A stretch of 64,000 nt of DNA from Trametes villosa (lineage: Eukaryota > Basidiomycota > Agaricomycetes > Polyporales > Polyporaceae), in the NCBI GenBank assembly GCA_002964805.2, contig PUDQ02000003.1, forward strand, positions 1,364,001 through 1,428,000. Reading direction: 5' to 3'. The notes below the pieces were generated by a model. That model did not search any database, was not told the DNA's origin, and saw only the letters and a list, made by a program, of their open reading frames with translations. The position numbers and the translations under genes are program-made. Numbering within the stretch: position 1 is the stretch's first letter; each line of letters starts with the position of its first letter. This document shows, piece after piece, positions 33,278-44,382 of the stretch.

Positions 33278-35221
33278 GCTACGAGGACGAGAAGATAGGA
33301 GTAGGCGGTTGTGTTCGTGGTCTCAATAGGAGCGACTGACTGAGCTGCTGAAGAGCTGCGGCCGATCTGTTTTAAGCGCAACATATATTTTCTGTGAAGG
33401 AGGAGTTCTCGTCGCGCCCGTCGATGAGGAAGATAGCGATAACCCGCTTGATGAGAGTGCATCCGAGGCCGGGATCGTGAGGTGCGCATTCCTGCCTAGC
33501 CTCAGGCAGAACTATCGGGGATCCAAGCCAAGCGTCCGTAGGAAAAACTTCTCCCATGGTTTCAGATGATCGTCAGAAGGGTGTCGCACCAGTGCCGGAC
33601 ATAGCTAGGTGACCCTTGGAAGCCTCCGTATCGCGGATTAGGGGCCGACATGGTAGCTTCAATCCGAAGCCGGCGGTACCGGCCATCTTGAGCAGAGACA
33701 TTCTCCTCATAAGATGTACCAGGTGCGCAGGTAGTACTTCCGTCGACGGAACCGGCTCGGAGTCAAGACGACGTCGGGCCGTCGCTTTTGCTCCGACTCG
33801 GGAATGTACTTGTCAGGCGGCCGCGAGAAGTGGTCCCAGAATAAGTATTGGTTGGCGAGACTGGCAGAGATCATCGTCGGCACCATCGCTTTTTATAGGC
33901 AAGGGAGTGCTTCGGCCAGGTCGCCGCGAGAGAGAGAGAGTTAGTCACCGAGTAGGGCGTACATGCCAGTGGTGGCACTGGTCAAGCGCAAGGTGAAGAA
34001 GCGCCCACTCGCAAAGTGCTTGTATGCACAACCCCAGCATAGGGTTTGCGCTTAAGAGCTACTAATCCACGTAAGTAGTCCGACCTAAGAGCCATCACCT
34101 CATTACTAGTCGGCATTGTAGCGTAATTAGTACTTGTAGCGCTAGGTCGTGGAAACGGCCGAACTGTTCCTCCTCCTCGCCCGTCTTGACCTGGCCTGCC
34201 GCTTCATTCCAAACCTCGTTTCCTCTGCACGCCAGTGGGTGAACGAATGCCCGAAGATCATACAGACAAACTCCGCAGCTTGACGTGACAGGTCCCCCCT
34301 GCAAAAGGAGGCTACAGCTCAGCTCGAGGTGCCCCTGTCCTGAGACACAGTCGGATGGATGGAGAGTTAGCATCGGACGTAGCGACTTCGCACGCGTGGA
34401 GCCTACCATCTCCCGCAGCTGTCCAGCCATAGATCGTGCCTTCCGACGGAGCCGAACTTACCCCCTGAAGCACCGGGAGCAGGCCGGTGTCGGCCAAGGG
34501 CAGATGCTTGAGACGTCTGACGTGGTCATCCGAATCCCGGGGTGGCTCACCAAGTTGTCCCACAATGTCGGCGCCAGCCCTCATCGAAGCATGTGTGTAT
34601 ACCACCGCGGCGGCGCGATCAAGACGGAGCGAATACGACCTCGATTGCGAGGAGGTACTCCCTCGGTATTCACCAGTGTTGATCGGGGAGTTCTATCGCT
34701 AGCTAAACATACAGCCAGGAGTCGATCCCGGTGGCGAACTCCGGTCGGCGGGTGCACGTTCATACACACTGAAACAGGGACGGGAGGCTTCCCGAACTTC
34801 ATGACACGCACGCCGCACACACGCCGCTTCGCACTCCTATAGTTGCGCCGCAGGTACCTACTACTTCGCAGCGAGTACCCGATTGGAGAAAATATCGAAC
34901 ATCACGTACGATACGTATGGTAGGCGGTCGACGCCGTAGCATAAATGATCCTGGTATACACCAATACGCACACGATTCAGATAAGAAGCCTCAGGAAAAT
35001 ACGGCAAGCGGCACGCGAGTGTGCAGAGGATACGGCATGAATAGAAAAAGAGGATGGGCATAAGAGTGACGCTCAGCAATGTCAACGGTGAGCCGCATAG
35101 AACTCTTCAACCTGCAAGCGGGCGTGGTCGTTGCGCGGTTCGATGACGCAACGGAACGGAAGAGGAGCGCTGGCGGCGATACGTGAGTGTCATATGTCAC
35201 GAGAGGTATCAAACCTCAAAC
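33278..35221. other. 1.9-kb region without a firm gene
   Basis: No known domain. A minus-strand frame of 59 codons (33707-33886) is basic and ends KYYLRTWYIL. It is immediately preceded by ctataaaaag, too close to be its own TATA box. Minus-strand frames at 34.1-34.8 kb have possible splice junctions but no recognisable protein. Confidence 0.3.
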
Positions 35222-37216
35222 TTACGATATGCTCCCTGTAGTTTGCTCGGGGATGGGCATGATCGGTTTTCCCTCGTTGTCGTAGGCAGGCGAAATCTGG
35301 AAAAGCGAAATCAATAGAGCAACGGCGGTGAATCCGACCCTCTCGGCAAGAAGGCGTCCGGGACAAGCACTGTAGGCTCGCAGATAGTAATCAGACGCCA
35401 CACGGCGAGAGGCATAGGCGTGCTCGGGCTCACCGCCTGCCGTACCCAAAGACGATGTTGAGAGGGTGATGTATGTCCGTGGCATCGGCGTGGAGCCATC
35501 GCTCTGGCTGGAATGTGTCCGGCTCCGGGAAAGCAGCAGGATCATGCAACATGCCCCTACGACGTAGCGTTAAAAATGCGCAGGACGAGGGCGTGATGGG
35601 TCGAGCACTGCTCACCAGAAGTTCTGGATGATCATCGTGCCGTTCGTGATTAAATGGCCGTTGTACACGTCGTCGCTATCTGGCTCCCGTAAAGCTATCA
35701 TGATGCACTGCGTGAGCTTCGGGCAGACATCGGTACGGAGCTCGCGACGTACTGGCGGTGATAGGCGGGAGGATGCGCAGGACCTCGCAGAGTACCGCAT
35801 TGACGTACGGTAGCCGCTTTCGGTCTGCAAACGTCGGTAGGCGGTCTCGCCCGATGACGCTGTCAATCTCAGCCTGGGCTCTGCGCTGGACCTCGGGGTG
35901 CAGAACCATCATTAGGATGAACGAACAGATAGTCGAAGCGGTCTGGTGTTACGAACGTCAGTAGTGCGTGATATGTAGATGGGCGACGAGCTACCGTTTC
36001 AGACCCGCCTATGCGTTCAGAAGGTAAGCTAAAATCGCAAATGATGGAGCGCAGAGCTTACCCGTGTATACCTGGACAGCGCTGTACATGACGATGTCTT
36101 CCGCCATCTTCTCGGAGACTCCGTATTCCACCATTGATGGGCGAGCAGTCCCCCGAAGCTGGTTACGAATATGTTGGACGTTAGCAACTCAGAAGCCTAG
36201 AGCGCCCACTTACTATCTCTCCTTTCGCCCACTCATAGATAGCGCGAGATGTGGCTTCGTAGTGGGTCTGCCATGCTTTTGCCGTTTGCTTGAAGCCCAT
36301 GCCGGGTAGCCAAGCCGGGAGTATCGACACTGCACGCGCATTGCATGTCAGCAAAGTGTCTATCGAAAGTCAGTGGGAATGAGCGCTCACAGAACGGCAA
36401 CCAGTCCACCACATGTCCCTTGGCGTAACTGGCTTTGTTGAAGTTCTCGACGAGCTTCCTCGACTCGACCAGAACAGCATCGTCGGGACCAGAGATCTCG
36501 TACCCGTGCGAAATCTCGATGGTGATTCCTGCTAAGAGTCTATCCTACGGGTTAGCGCGAGGTATACAGCCACAAAGAATAATACTTACACCTTGGTATG
36601 TTGTTCAAAAGCATCCGGGGAGTCCAGCATGTTCTTGAGATAGAGGGCGAGGTAATGCTGCACTTGACCGTCGTACGTCTCGAGCTCGCGTGGTTGCATG
36701 GCAGAGCGGATGACCCTCCGACCTTGCCTCAGGCGCTCGAGATCGTGCTCGAGAGCGACACCGCGATGAAATCCCGACCTGCACGCACTTTAGTGACGAG
36801 TTTCTGGGGGCGGCAGCGGGGCGTCGTGCTCACATTTCGACCATCTTTGGCAGAGGCCTGTTAGCGTACTTGGCAGAACGGTGTTCGAAGAGATCCCGCG
36901 CGGTGGCGGCGCTGCTGACGACAAGGACTCTCGTGCGGAAGAACCGTAGGGAGTAGATGGGCCCTGCGCGATGCGAGAATACCGTCAGTGGGCTGTAGGC
37001 TGCGCAGAAGTATGGAGTGCGGTATTCACCATACTTGGCAGCGAGGGATGTGAGAGCAACCCAAACGCGCTCTGAAGGTAGAATATTGCCCAAAATATTC
37101 GGGAAGGAACGAGGACCGGGGAAGCGAGGAGGCTGCGAGCCACGACCACGGAGTGCGAGCAGCAGCAGTGCGATAGAAGCGCCGAGAAGCAGGGCGGAAG
37201 TTGCAAGTGTGAGCAT
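35222..37216 (-). CDS. Cytochrome P450 monooxygenase (microsomal type)
   Basis: Heme-thiolate oxygenase anchored in the ER. Exon 1 gives an N-terminal membrane anchor (ALLLGASIALLLLALRGRG) and the hinge PPRFPGPRSFP. Next come GPIYSLRFFRTRVLVVSS (beta-1 region), a helix-C-like RQGRRVIRSAM and the I-helix GSETTAST near 35.94-36.01 kb. The K-helix ExxR is EVLR near 35780, followed by FPEPDTFQPERW near 35495-35530 and the heme loop FGYGRRACPGR. That loop is split by an intron (35370-35433), and the heme-ligating Cys codon is at 35363-35365. All landmark motifs are intact. The start at 37216 places the anchor at the N-terminus; an in-frame ATG at 37252 would add 12 residues. It is divergent from the GMC gene across about 1.07 kb, so the two could share control elements. 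Substrate is unknown. Confidence 0.88.
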
Positions 37217-38289
37217 GGCGGAGAGTGTTGGACTGCGTTCTATGACCTTCATGAGACAGTTATATCGTCCGAGGTCGATAGACCTCTTCGCATGGCAAAA
37301 CACTACGGGCTGCTCCGCCGCTAGCACCTAAGCTTATGCTGATGAGTGTCAGAGATCTAAGCCCGGGGGCACATAATATCACTCACATAACTACGTAGCT
37401 CCAGGCGCAAGAGCGGTCAAACGGGCGATTCCCGACGCAGGACCTGAGGCCCGGCGGTGAGGCTCGAGGAACAGGCTTCGCATCTCCCTGCAGGTACCAG
37501 CTTCTTCGTGTGATGTCCGGCCGGAATACCGAAGTCCTTCTCGTCGCACCATGTCCGATGTGTTAGAGAACATGATTGAACGTTTGGTAGAGCCGCTGCC
37601 GCGTACAAGTGAGGGTATCCCTCATGATCGCACGCAGAGAGTGGCGCGACGGTGCTGGTGGCAGAATCCTTTCAATAGGCGCCCGCAGCAGTCAGACTCG
37701 GCGGCAACTTGTTTCTCTCTCGACCGCTACCACCACGATGGTGGTTACACTCGATTCTCACTCTTTCCCGCATCAAACACTGAGGACACAGCATGCATCT
37801 GTGATGACAGGTGTAGTCGTTCACAATGCCGCGGGCGCGTGCGGTCATGACATGACATTCGGATGAATGTCGGGCATGCTAACATTACCCTCGCGTTCCC
37901 ACTCACGTCCGAGCCGCAAAGGCCATCCACTCGCTCTAGCTCAGTCGGATAGAAGCTGCGATACTCCGGCACTTGTCATCCTGGTGCACTTCTCCGAGGC
38001 AGCACCCTCCGAGCTTGAATGTCTGACGCTTTGCCAGGCACTCGATGCACACCACGCGCATTCGACTGCGAAGGAATTGCCGCAACGCCGATGGAAGTCT
38101 CCGAATCGGAGGTTCTCCAGGATATCACCTTCAGAATCCATGCAGCTAGCACGTCCCTAAATCCGATGGCTGCCGGCTTACTCTTCTTGCTCGCACCACC
38201 GGTGGGCTACCTCCCCGCAGCCTTGTTCCCTCAAAAGCCGTGTCAACGACCGCGACCCTGTCTATAACGTCCGACCTTCCTCTGAAAAA
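37217..38289. promoter_or_regulatory. Divergent promoter region, P450 / GMC oxidoreductase
   Basis: No gene seen in 1.07 kb between two oppositely oriented start codons. A TATA-like tctataacg lies at about 38260-38268, just before the GMC start. The arrangement allows co-regulation of the two oxidases. Confidence 0.45.
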
Positions 38290-40998
38290 ATGGGCACCAG
38301 TCAATCCAACCTCATTGCGCGCGATCCTCTCCAATATGCATCCAAGGACGCCAGCAGCGACCCTGCGTCTTGGAGGACCTACGATTACATCGTTGTAGGC
38401 GGCGGTAAGGGTGCCACAGTCCGCAACGTGCATTTCTCTCATTCACCCGTATAATCAGGCTCGGCTGGCTGCGTCCTGGCGGCAAGGCTATCGGAAGACC
38501 GTGACTCAACCGTCCTGCTGCTCGAAGCTGGCAAAAGGTTACTCCCCACTCTCCGGGAATCCTGATATCATTGTTAACAACGTCCCTTGCAATACCTTGC
38601 GCATTGCCAGCCACAAGGGCGACATACCGACCCGAATCCCATTCGGGTTCTCCAAGATCTACAGAACGTCCACGGACTGGAATCTGTACACCACGTGAGT
38701 CCAGAGCGGTAGCGCATCCGACCACTTCGGTACTGACGCTTGCCCAACAGAGCTCAGACGAGTCTTCACGGTCGTGAGACATACTTCCCGCGTGGCAAGA
38801 TTCTGGGAGGAACCAGGCACGTGCCGGGTTAGCCGCAAATATGTCATCGCGCGCCGACTGACATAACTTCTCAGTGCAACTAACGCACTAATCTATCACC
38901 ATTGCTCGCCAGAGGGTGCGGCCGTATACCGCTGGGAGGAATTGTCATTAACGCCTAACGTATCACGCAGACTTTGACGAATGGGTGACGCTTGGCGCTG
39001 CAGGTTGGTCTTATGCTGACCTGCTCCCGTAAGTCCGAATTCGTGACGCGTCCATAGCAAGTGTCCGGGCTCTGACCAACATGTTTTCAGGTACTTCAAG
39101 AAATCCGAGAAACACACTCCCAATGGAAATGTGGCCGGGGCGGATTCCACTGCTCGCGGATTAGACGGCGTCTGGCAGACTCGGCATCCGTCCGAGGTTG
39201 CGGTGAGCCCTAGTATGAACGAGGTTGGTTTCAATGCTGATATAGTCGTAGCCGATAGATGACTACGCCATTGAGGCCTGTAAGACCTTGGGGATACCCT
39301 ACACTCAGTACGGATCCGCGATGTGCTCAAGGTCTCCAGGGCTAACACGTATGATCTGAATCTCTAGTGACATCAACACGCCGAAGGGCACTATGGGCGT
39401 GACTCGTTTAACGGGAAACATCAACGCCAGCGGACAAAGTTCGCTGCCAATGATATTCCGCGTCGAGTGGTTTGCTCACGCCGCGCTGTCTACAGGAGAA
39501 TCATCAGCCACAGCATATCTCACCGACGAAGTCTTGTCGAGGCCCAACCTGACCGTCGCTACGAACGTGATGGTCGAGAAGGTCCTTTTTGCTCACGCGG
39601 ATGCAGCGCCTCGTGCCATCGGTGTCGAGATCTCGACCAGCTCAACATCTCCCCGATTCCGCGTCGCCGCCTCTCACGAAGTGATCCTCTGCGTGGGCGT
39701 GGTTGGAACTCCACAGATTCTCATGCTGTCTGGGGTCGGACCCGCGGAGGAGCTCGCGAAGCACGGCATACCTCTGACCCACGCTCTCCCCGCAGTGGGA
39801 CGGAACCTCGTCGACGTGAGTCGCAACGTCTGGCCAAAGAGGCGCCCCGAGCTGAGTGACTCACCTCATCCAGCACGTCTCGACAGGTCCGCTGCCCTTC
39901 CGCGCGAAGCCCGGGCTGACCTACGACTACATCATGAATAAGCTTTCCGGCTTGCTCGCGCTTTTGAGATGGCTTGTCTTCGGCACAGGCCCACTTTCCT
40001 CCATGGGCTGGCCCTCTGCGGCGTTCGTACGCTCGACAGACCCGAAGTAAGTCTCATCGAGTTCCGACAAGTCGAAATCTAAGCTATTGGCCCTCTCCCT
40101 AGCCTACCTTATTCTCGTGCGGGAGAAGACCCACCTCCGGTCACCGACCACACCTCTGGGCCGGGTGCACCGGACATCGAGCTGATATGGTTTCCGTTAA
40201 CGGTATTTGACGATAGATTCGTCAAGCCGCCGCCCGGAACCAATGGTGTCACTCTCGTACGTCTCGGTATCCGCCCGCAGTGTTGGCACAAGTGCACTGA
40301 CGTTGAGCTTCGCAGGCCGCCATCTTGCTACGCCCAGAGAGCAAAGGTACAATCACCCTCAAGTCGCGCAGCGCGTGGGACGCTCCCCTCATTGATCCCA
40401 AGTGAGCGCCATGGTGCTCTCAGCAGGGAAACTTGCTCGTCTGATCATGTTTTCCCACTCAGCTGTCTGTCTACTGCGAACGACATCAATGTCCTGGTAC
40501 GAGGGACGCGCCTTCTCATGCGGCTTGCGCGCACGGAGCCGCTTGCGTCGGTGCTCGAATTTAAACCGCATTCCGAAGACAAAAGCTCGCCGTGGTGGTT
40601 GTGCGATGCAGATCCAGACAAAGTACGTACATCACACTGAACATCCCCCTCAGAGCGATACTGAATCAGCGTCCGCGCAGGTCACAGACCAGGAGCTGGA
40701 GAACCTGCTCCGTCAGAACGCTCTTCCCGCTAAGCACCCCGTGAGCTCCCTCCGCGTCTCCCCTTCGTACGTCGTAACCTGATGTTGCTTTCAGGTCTGC
40801 ACCGCGCGCATGGGAGCGTCTCCAGAGACGAGCGTTGTTTCCGCCGAACTGCGGGTACACGGCATAAACGGGCTCAGGATCGTCGACGCGTCCGTCTTCC
40901 CGTCTCAGCTCTCAGGGCACCCATGTGCCGTCATCGTCGCCATGGCGGAGAAGGCTGCAGATATGATCAAGCAGTCTAAGTTAGCTGGCGGCGCATAA
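38290..40998 (+). CDS. GMC-family FAD oxidoreductase
   Basis: Glucose-methanol-choline family flavoprotein (alcohol or aryl-alcohol oxidase/dehydrogenase type). Exon 1 gives MGTSQSNLIARDPLQYASKD and TYDYIVVGGG. After an intron at 38405 comes SAGCVLAARLSEDRDSTVLL, together forming the FAD-binding GxGxxG region. GMC signature 1 reads YFPRGKILGGTSATN. FDEWVTLGAAGWSYADLLPY, TGNINASGQSS and signature 2 (VGTPQILMLSGVGPA near 39700) follow. The C-terminal domain has HPVCTARMG and VFPSQLSGHP, which hold the expected catalytic His positions. No signal peptide is visible, so an intracellular enzyme is likelier than a secreted one. The intron at 38817-38874 appears to use a GC donor. Close pairing with the P450 suggests consecutive oxidation steps. 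Confidence 0.87.
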
Positions 40999-41894
40999 CA
41001 CTATCCTAGTCGTGTAATGTACGCTCTCGCTACCGCATCAATCTGTACGATTGCCTTCCTGACAGTACGTGTGGAGACCGTAGACGGAGCTCCCGAAGAC
41101 GTCATTTATCCTGCTGCTTGCCACGTGCGCACTGCCACATGCAACGCCTCCACGGCCTTCAATAAACTTGTCGCGCTTATGCCTCGTAATCTCGAAGCAA
41201 GACCGAGCCATCGAATCCTCCTCATGTCTTCAGTTATTAGATGGAAGGCCTGATTAAACTGTTGGCGTTAACGTTCACTGTTACGCGCTCGACGCTTGAC
41301 GCGACCCACTCAGTAAGTAGCCTTACTCATGCCTCGCAAGCCGCCGAACTGCTATTGACGAGTATTCAGTATCGGTAATTTCCAAATCCCACTCGTTCAT
41401 CCTGATATTCTTATCGGGGTTCTTGGATTCCACTGACCGCTGCAACACGTTCTGCTCCCCGGCGACTTGCTCACTAGGCGGACGGGCTCATGGCGGACAG
41501 GCACAGCGGGGTGAGCCCATACCGTGGGCGAGGAGTTCTGAATCTATCTCGCAGCCGCTTCCAGAAGATGGATGGGTAAGTGACAAAGGAAGCCGATGAG
41601 GAGATACGGTCTGACCGATGTCATAGCCCTCTCCCCATAGGTAAGGTCTTTTACGTTCATTGTACAGCATGTACGAGAGCATACTTCGTAAATACGGCTT
41701 ATAGAAGTTATACCCCCGGTTAGTGCTGAGTACTGACTGGGCTTGCGAACATCCCTTTCCAGACCTCACACTGCGGACAGATATTGACACGCCACCGTCG
41801 CGGTCGGTATACGCTACGGTAATATAAGGCCAGTGTGCATTGCTCTCTAGCATTTCGACGTTCCCCAACCCACTGCCTCAGCTTGCAGCTGAAG
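40999..41894. other. Intergenic, GMC 3' flank to DUF6534-E promoter
   Basis: No gene recognised. A TATA-like taatataagg at about 41820 lies some 70 bp upstream of the DUF6534-E start codon. Confidence 0.4.
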
Positions 41895-44192
41895 ATGACT
41901 TCGACTTCTGCTAGCGTTGATGTCACTCCGGAGAGCCCCCTGGCCATGCTCATCCCTGCCAGCTTGGCACCAGAACTACAAGCCGCAAGTAACTTCTTAG
42001 GAACACTGCTAATTAGCACGTTTTTCTCCACGATGTGAGGACAGTCGACTATTAGGTACGTATGTCACTCACATGCTTTCATCCATTCATAGGCTCTATG
42101 GCCTATCAGTGCATCAGACGTGCCGATACTTCCAAACATTCTCGAACGACGTCGCGCTGTTGAAGGGTCTGGTGAGTTATAAACCGCTTGTGAATGTATA
42201 CCAGCGGTATGCACTGAATATACTCTGTGGAGGTTGCCGCACTCTTGTAAAGCTCACGGATAGCAAATTCTACCGCAAAGTAACCTAACACCACCACTAT
42301 TAGTGCACTTGACAGCGTGCATACCGTATTGACCATCAGCGCATGGTGAGTGGTTCCTTGACTTACACTCTTCATACCACTGCCACAGATACTGAAGCTG
42401 ACGTTCCAGCTACTTCTACTTGGTCATCAACTACTCTAACCCCCTTGGTTTGCGCGTGCTCCATGTGTAAGCGCCAAAAATCCTCCACAATACTGCGATA
42501 CTGTTGACGACATGATCGCCTACCTAAGATCCATCAAGGTCTGTACCTGGTTCGGATGACTCAAGTGTGAACAAGTTGCCTATAAACTAACTAACGCTCT
42601 TTCAGGCCTTTATACCGGTAGCCGTATGCAACCTGCCATGTTCATTGGCTCATCTATCTAACTCGCACCTGATCTCCTTACCGTGCAGGGAGCTGAAATC
42701 GTCCTCACTCAGCTGTACGTTCGTTCAGGGCTTTGAACTAGCAGCTCCTCAGCATAATATGATCATTACACAGGTTCTACGCCCGCCGAGTCTATCTCTG
42801 TGCGTCCGTGCCCTCCAAAGTCGCTCGACGTGGACACTAGCTGAACTCATGGAACTGGTTATTGTAGTCGGAGCCGGACATAAGTGGGCCGTCATTATTG
42901 CGGTACGTCTCGCCTCCACATGCCCCACACAATCATAGTACGAAGCGAGATACTGAGGATTTTTTTGTGCTTGAGGCCGTGTTTATGCTCGGCGAAATTG
43001 GTTAGACAGTCCCTTATAGGTGTTCATCATTTCGCAAGCTGACCTCTAGATACTTACTCGGCTTTCAAGGCTTCCTGATCGGTGAGCCTGTCGGTTTTCC
43101 GTATTATTCCCAGAACAAAAAATCTGATGCGATGGTTTAGGGGCATGTACAAAAATGCAGGTTCTAAAACTGCCTTCAGACGTGCAACAGCCGTAACTTA
43201 TGCATGGCACCCAAGCTTCACGGCAATAGACCTGTCGTCGTTCCTATTGATCACCGTGAAGGACGCTTGACCACCCACTAGCTTTCAAGGGTTCTGACGT
43301 GCATCTTGTATTGCAGCCGATCATAACATCCGGGGTATTCGGATGCGACCTATTCACCGACACAGTTTTGACTGTGGCGCTTGTCGTGCCGCTCTTGCGT
43401 AGTCGTACGGGGTTCCGGCGGTATGTCGAGGCTTGATCCGGACTTGAATTCGTCGAGCTGACCCTGTTTATCTGCTAGCACTGACCGTGCCATCCAGTCA
43501 ATCGTGCTGTATACTGTTAACACCGGTCTGTGTTCTAGACATTGCTACCATCTTGGCACTGATGTGCTGCTTCAGGCCTTGCGACGAGGTACCCTCTTGT
43601 TTCTATATATGACTCCCTCTAGGAAATTGCTGATACAAGACTAGTATCACCGCCGTCTTGGTCTTAATTTTCGTGGGTACCAACGAGACGACTGCCCATT
43701 GACCACTAACCCAGCTGCCGGGCGGTCGCAGAGTCTCGTGATGGCACGCACATTCTTGTATGCTGCGATGAGCATTGTGAGCAACAAGGGTATGTCTCAT
43801 GCATTCCAGATTCTCGCGCTTGCACTCACACGCGCCCTGCATAGTGTATATCAACTCGGCCTTGGCTGTGTACGCATCCATAGGTCTCTCTTGACACGTT
43901 ATGGGCTCATAGTCTGGCATCCTGTAGGTTGAACTCTCGGCAGACCGTCTTGAATCGTGCGGAGTGTCAGGCAGAGCCAGAGATCCGGCGAAGGGCGTCT
44001 TCGCGGCCTCAGGCAATCCCAACTCCGAATGTGTGGTTCAGATCTCAGGTACTCCATTCCTCCTTTTGCGACCTGCACCTGATTGATTTGGCACAGCGGA
44101 GCCCTAGAGAGGAGAGAGCGAGCACGTCTAGAGGTACCTTCGCCAAGGGAAGCTCGCAGGACACAGCATCGGAAGAGGGAATATCCAACTAA
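41895..44192 (+). CDS. DUF6534-E: seven-helix-type membrane protein
   Basis: Closest to DUF6534-C. Exon 1 (41895-42034) encodes MTSTSASVDVTPESPLAML and the helix FLGTLLISTFFSTM. After the conserved phase-2 intron comes LYGLSVHQTCRYFQTFSND. Later pieces are YFYLVINYSNPLGLRVLHV near 42411-42470, FYARRVYL near 42780, VIVVGAGHKWAVIIA near 42860 and GVFGCDLFTDTVLTVALVVP near 43335. PLLRSRTGFRR and LNSRQTVLNRAECQAEPEIR follow, with a polar tail of RSPREERASTSRG ending EEGISN. The two helices and the LNSR tail match the family. Several exons sit in AT-richer, less constrained sequence than in C, so decay of one exon cannot be ruled out by eye, though I found no clear frameshift. Confidence 0.72.
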
Positions 44193-44382
44193 GCCTAGCC
44201 AAAATGGGGGCAGACCACCGGCGCGACACCGACAAGACGTCAGGGTATCGAGATATCCGGTTGCTAGCTATATATCTACAGTTTCCCAATGCGCTCACGT
44301 ACAGTTGTCATTGATGAGGACAGTTCAGCCGTGTTATGTACCCGCTCAAATATTATGCTCGGTTCGAGATCATTCAGTATCT
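44193..44382. other. Short convergent gap
   Basis: Lies between the DUF6534-E stop and the end of the TPR-CHAT gene. No feature is seen. Confidence 0.4.
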
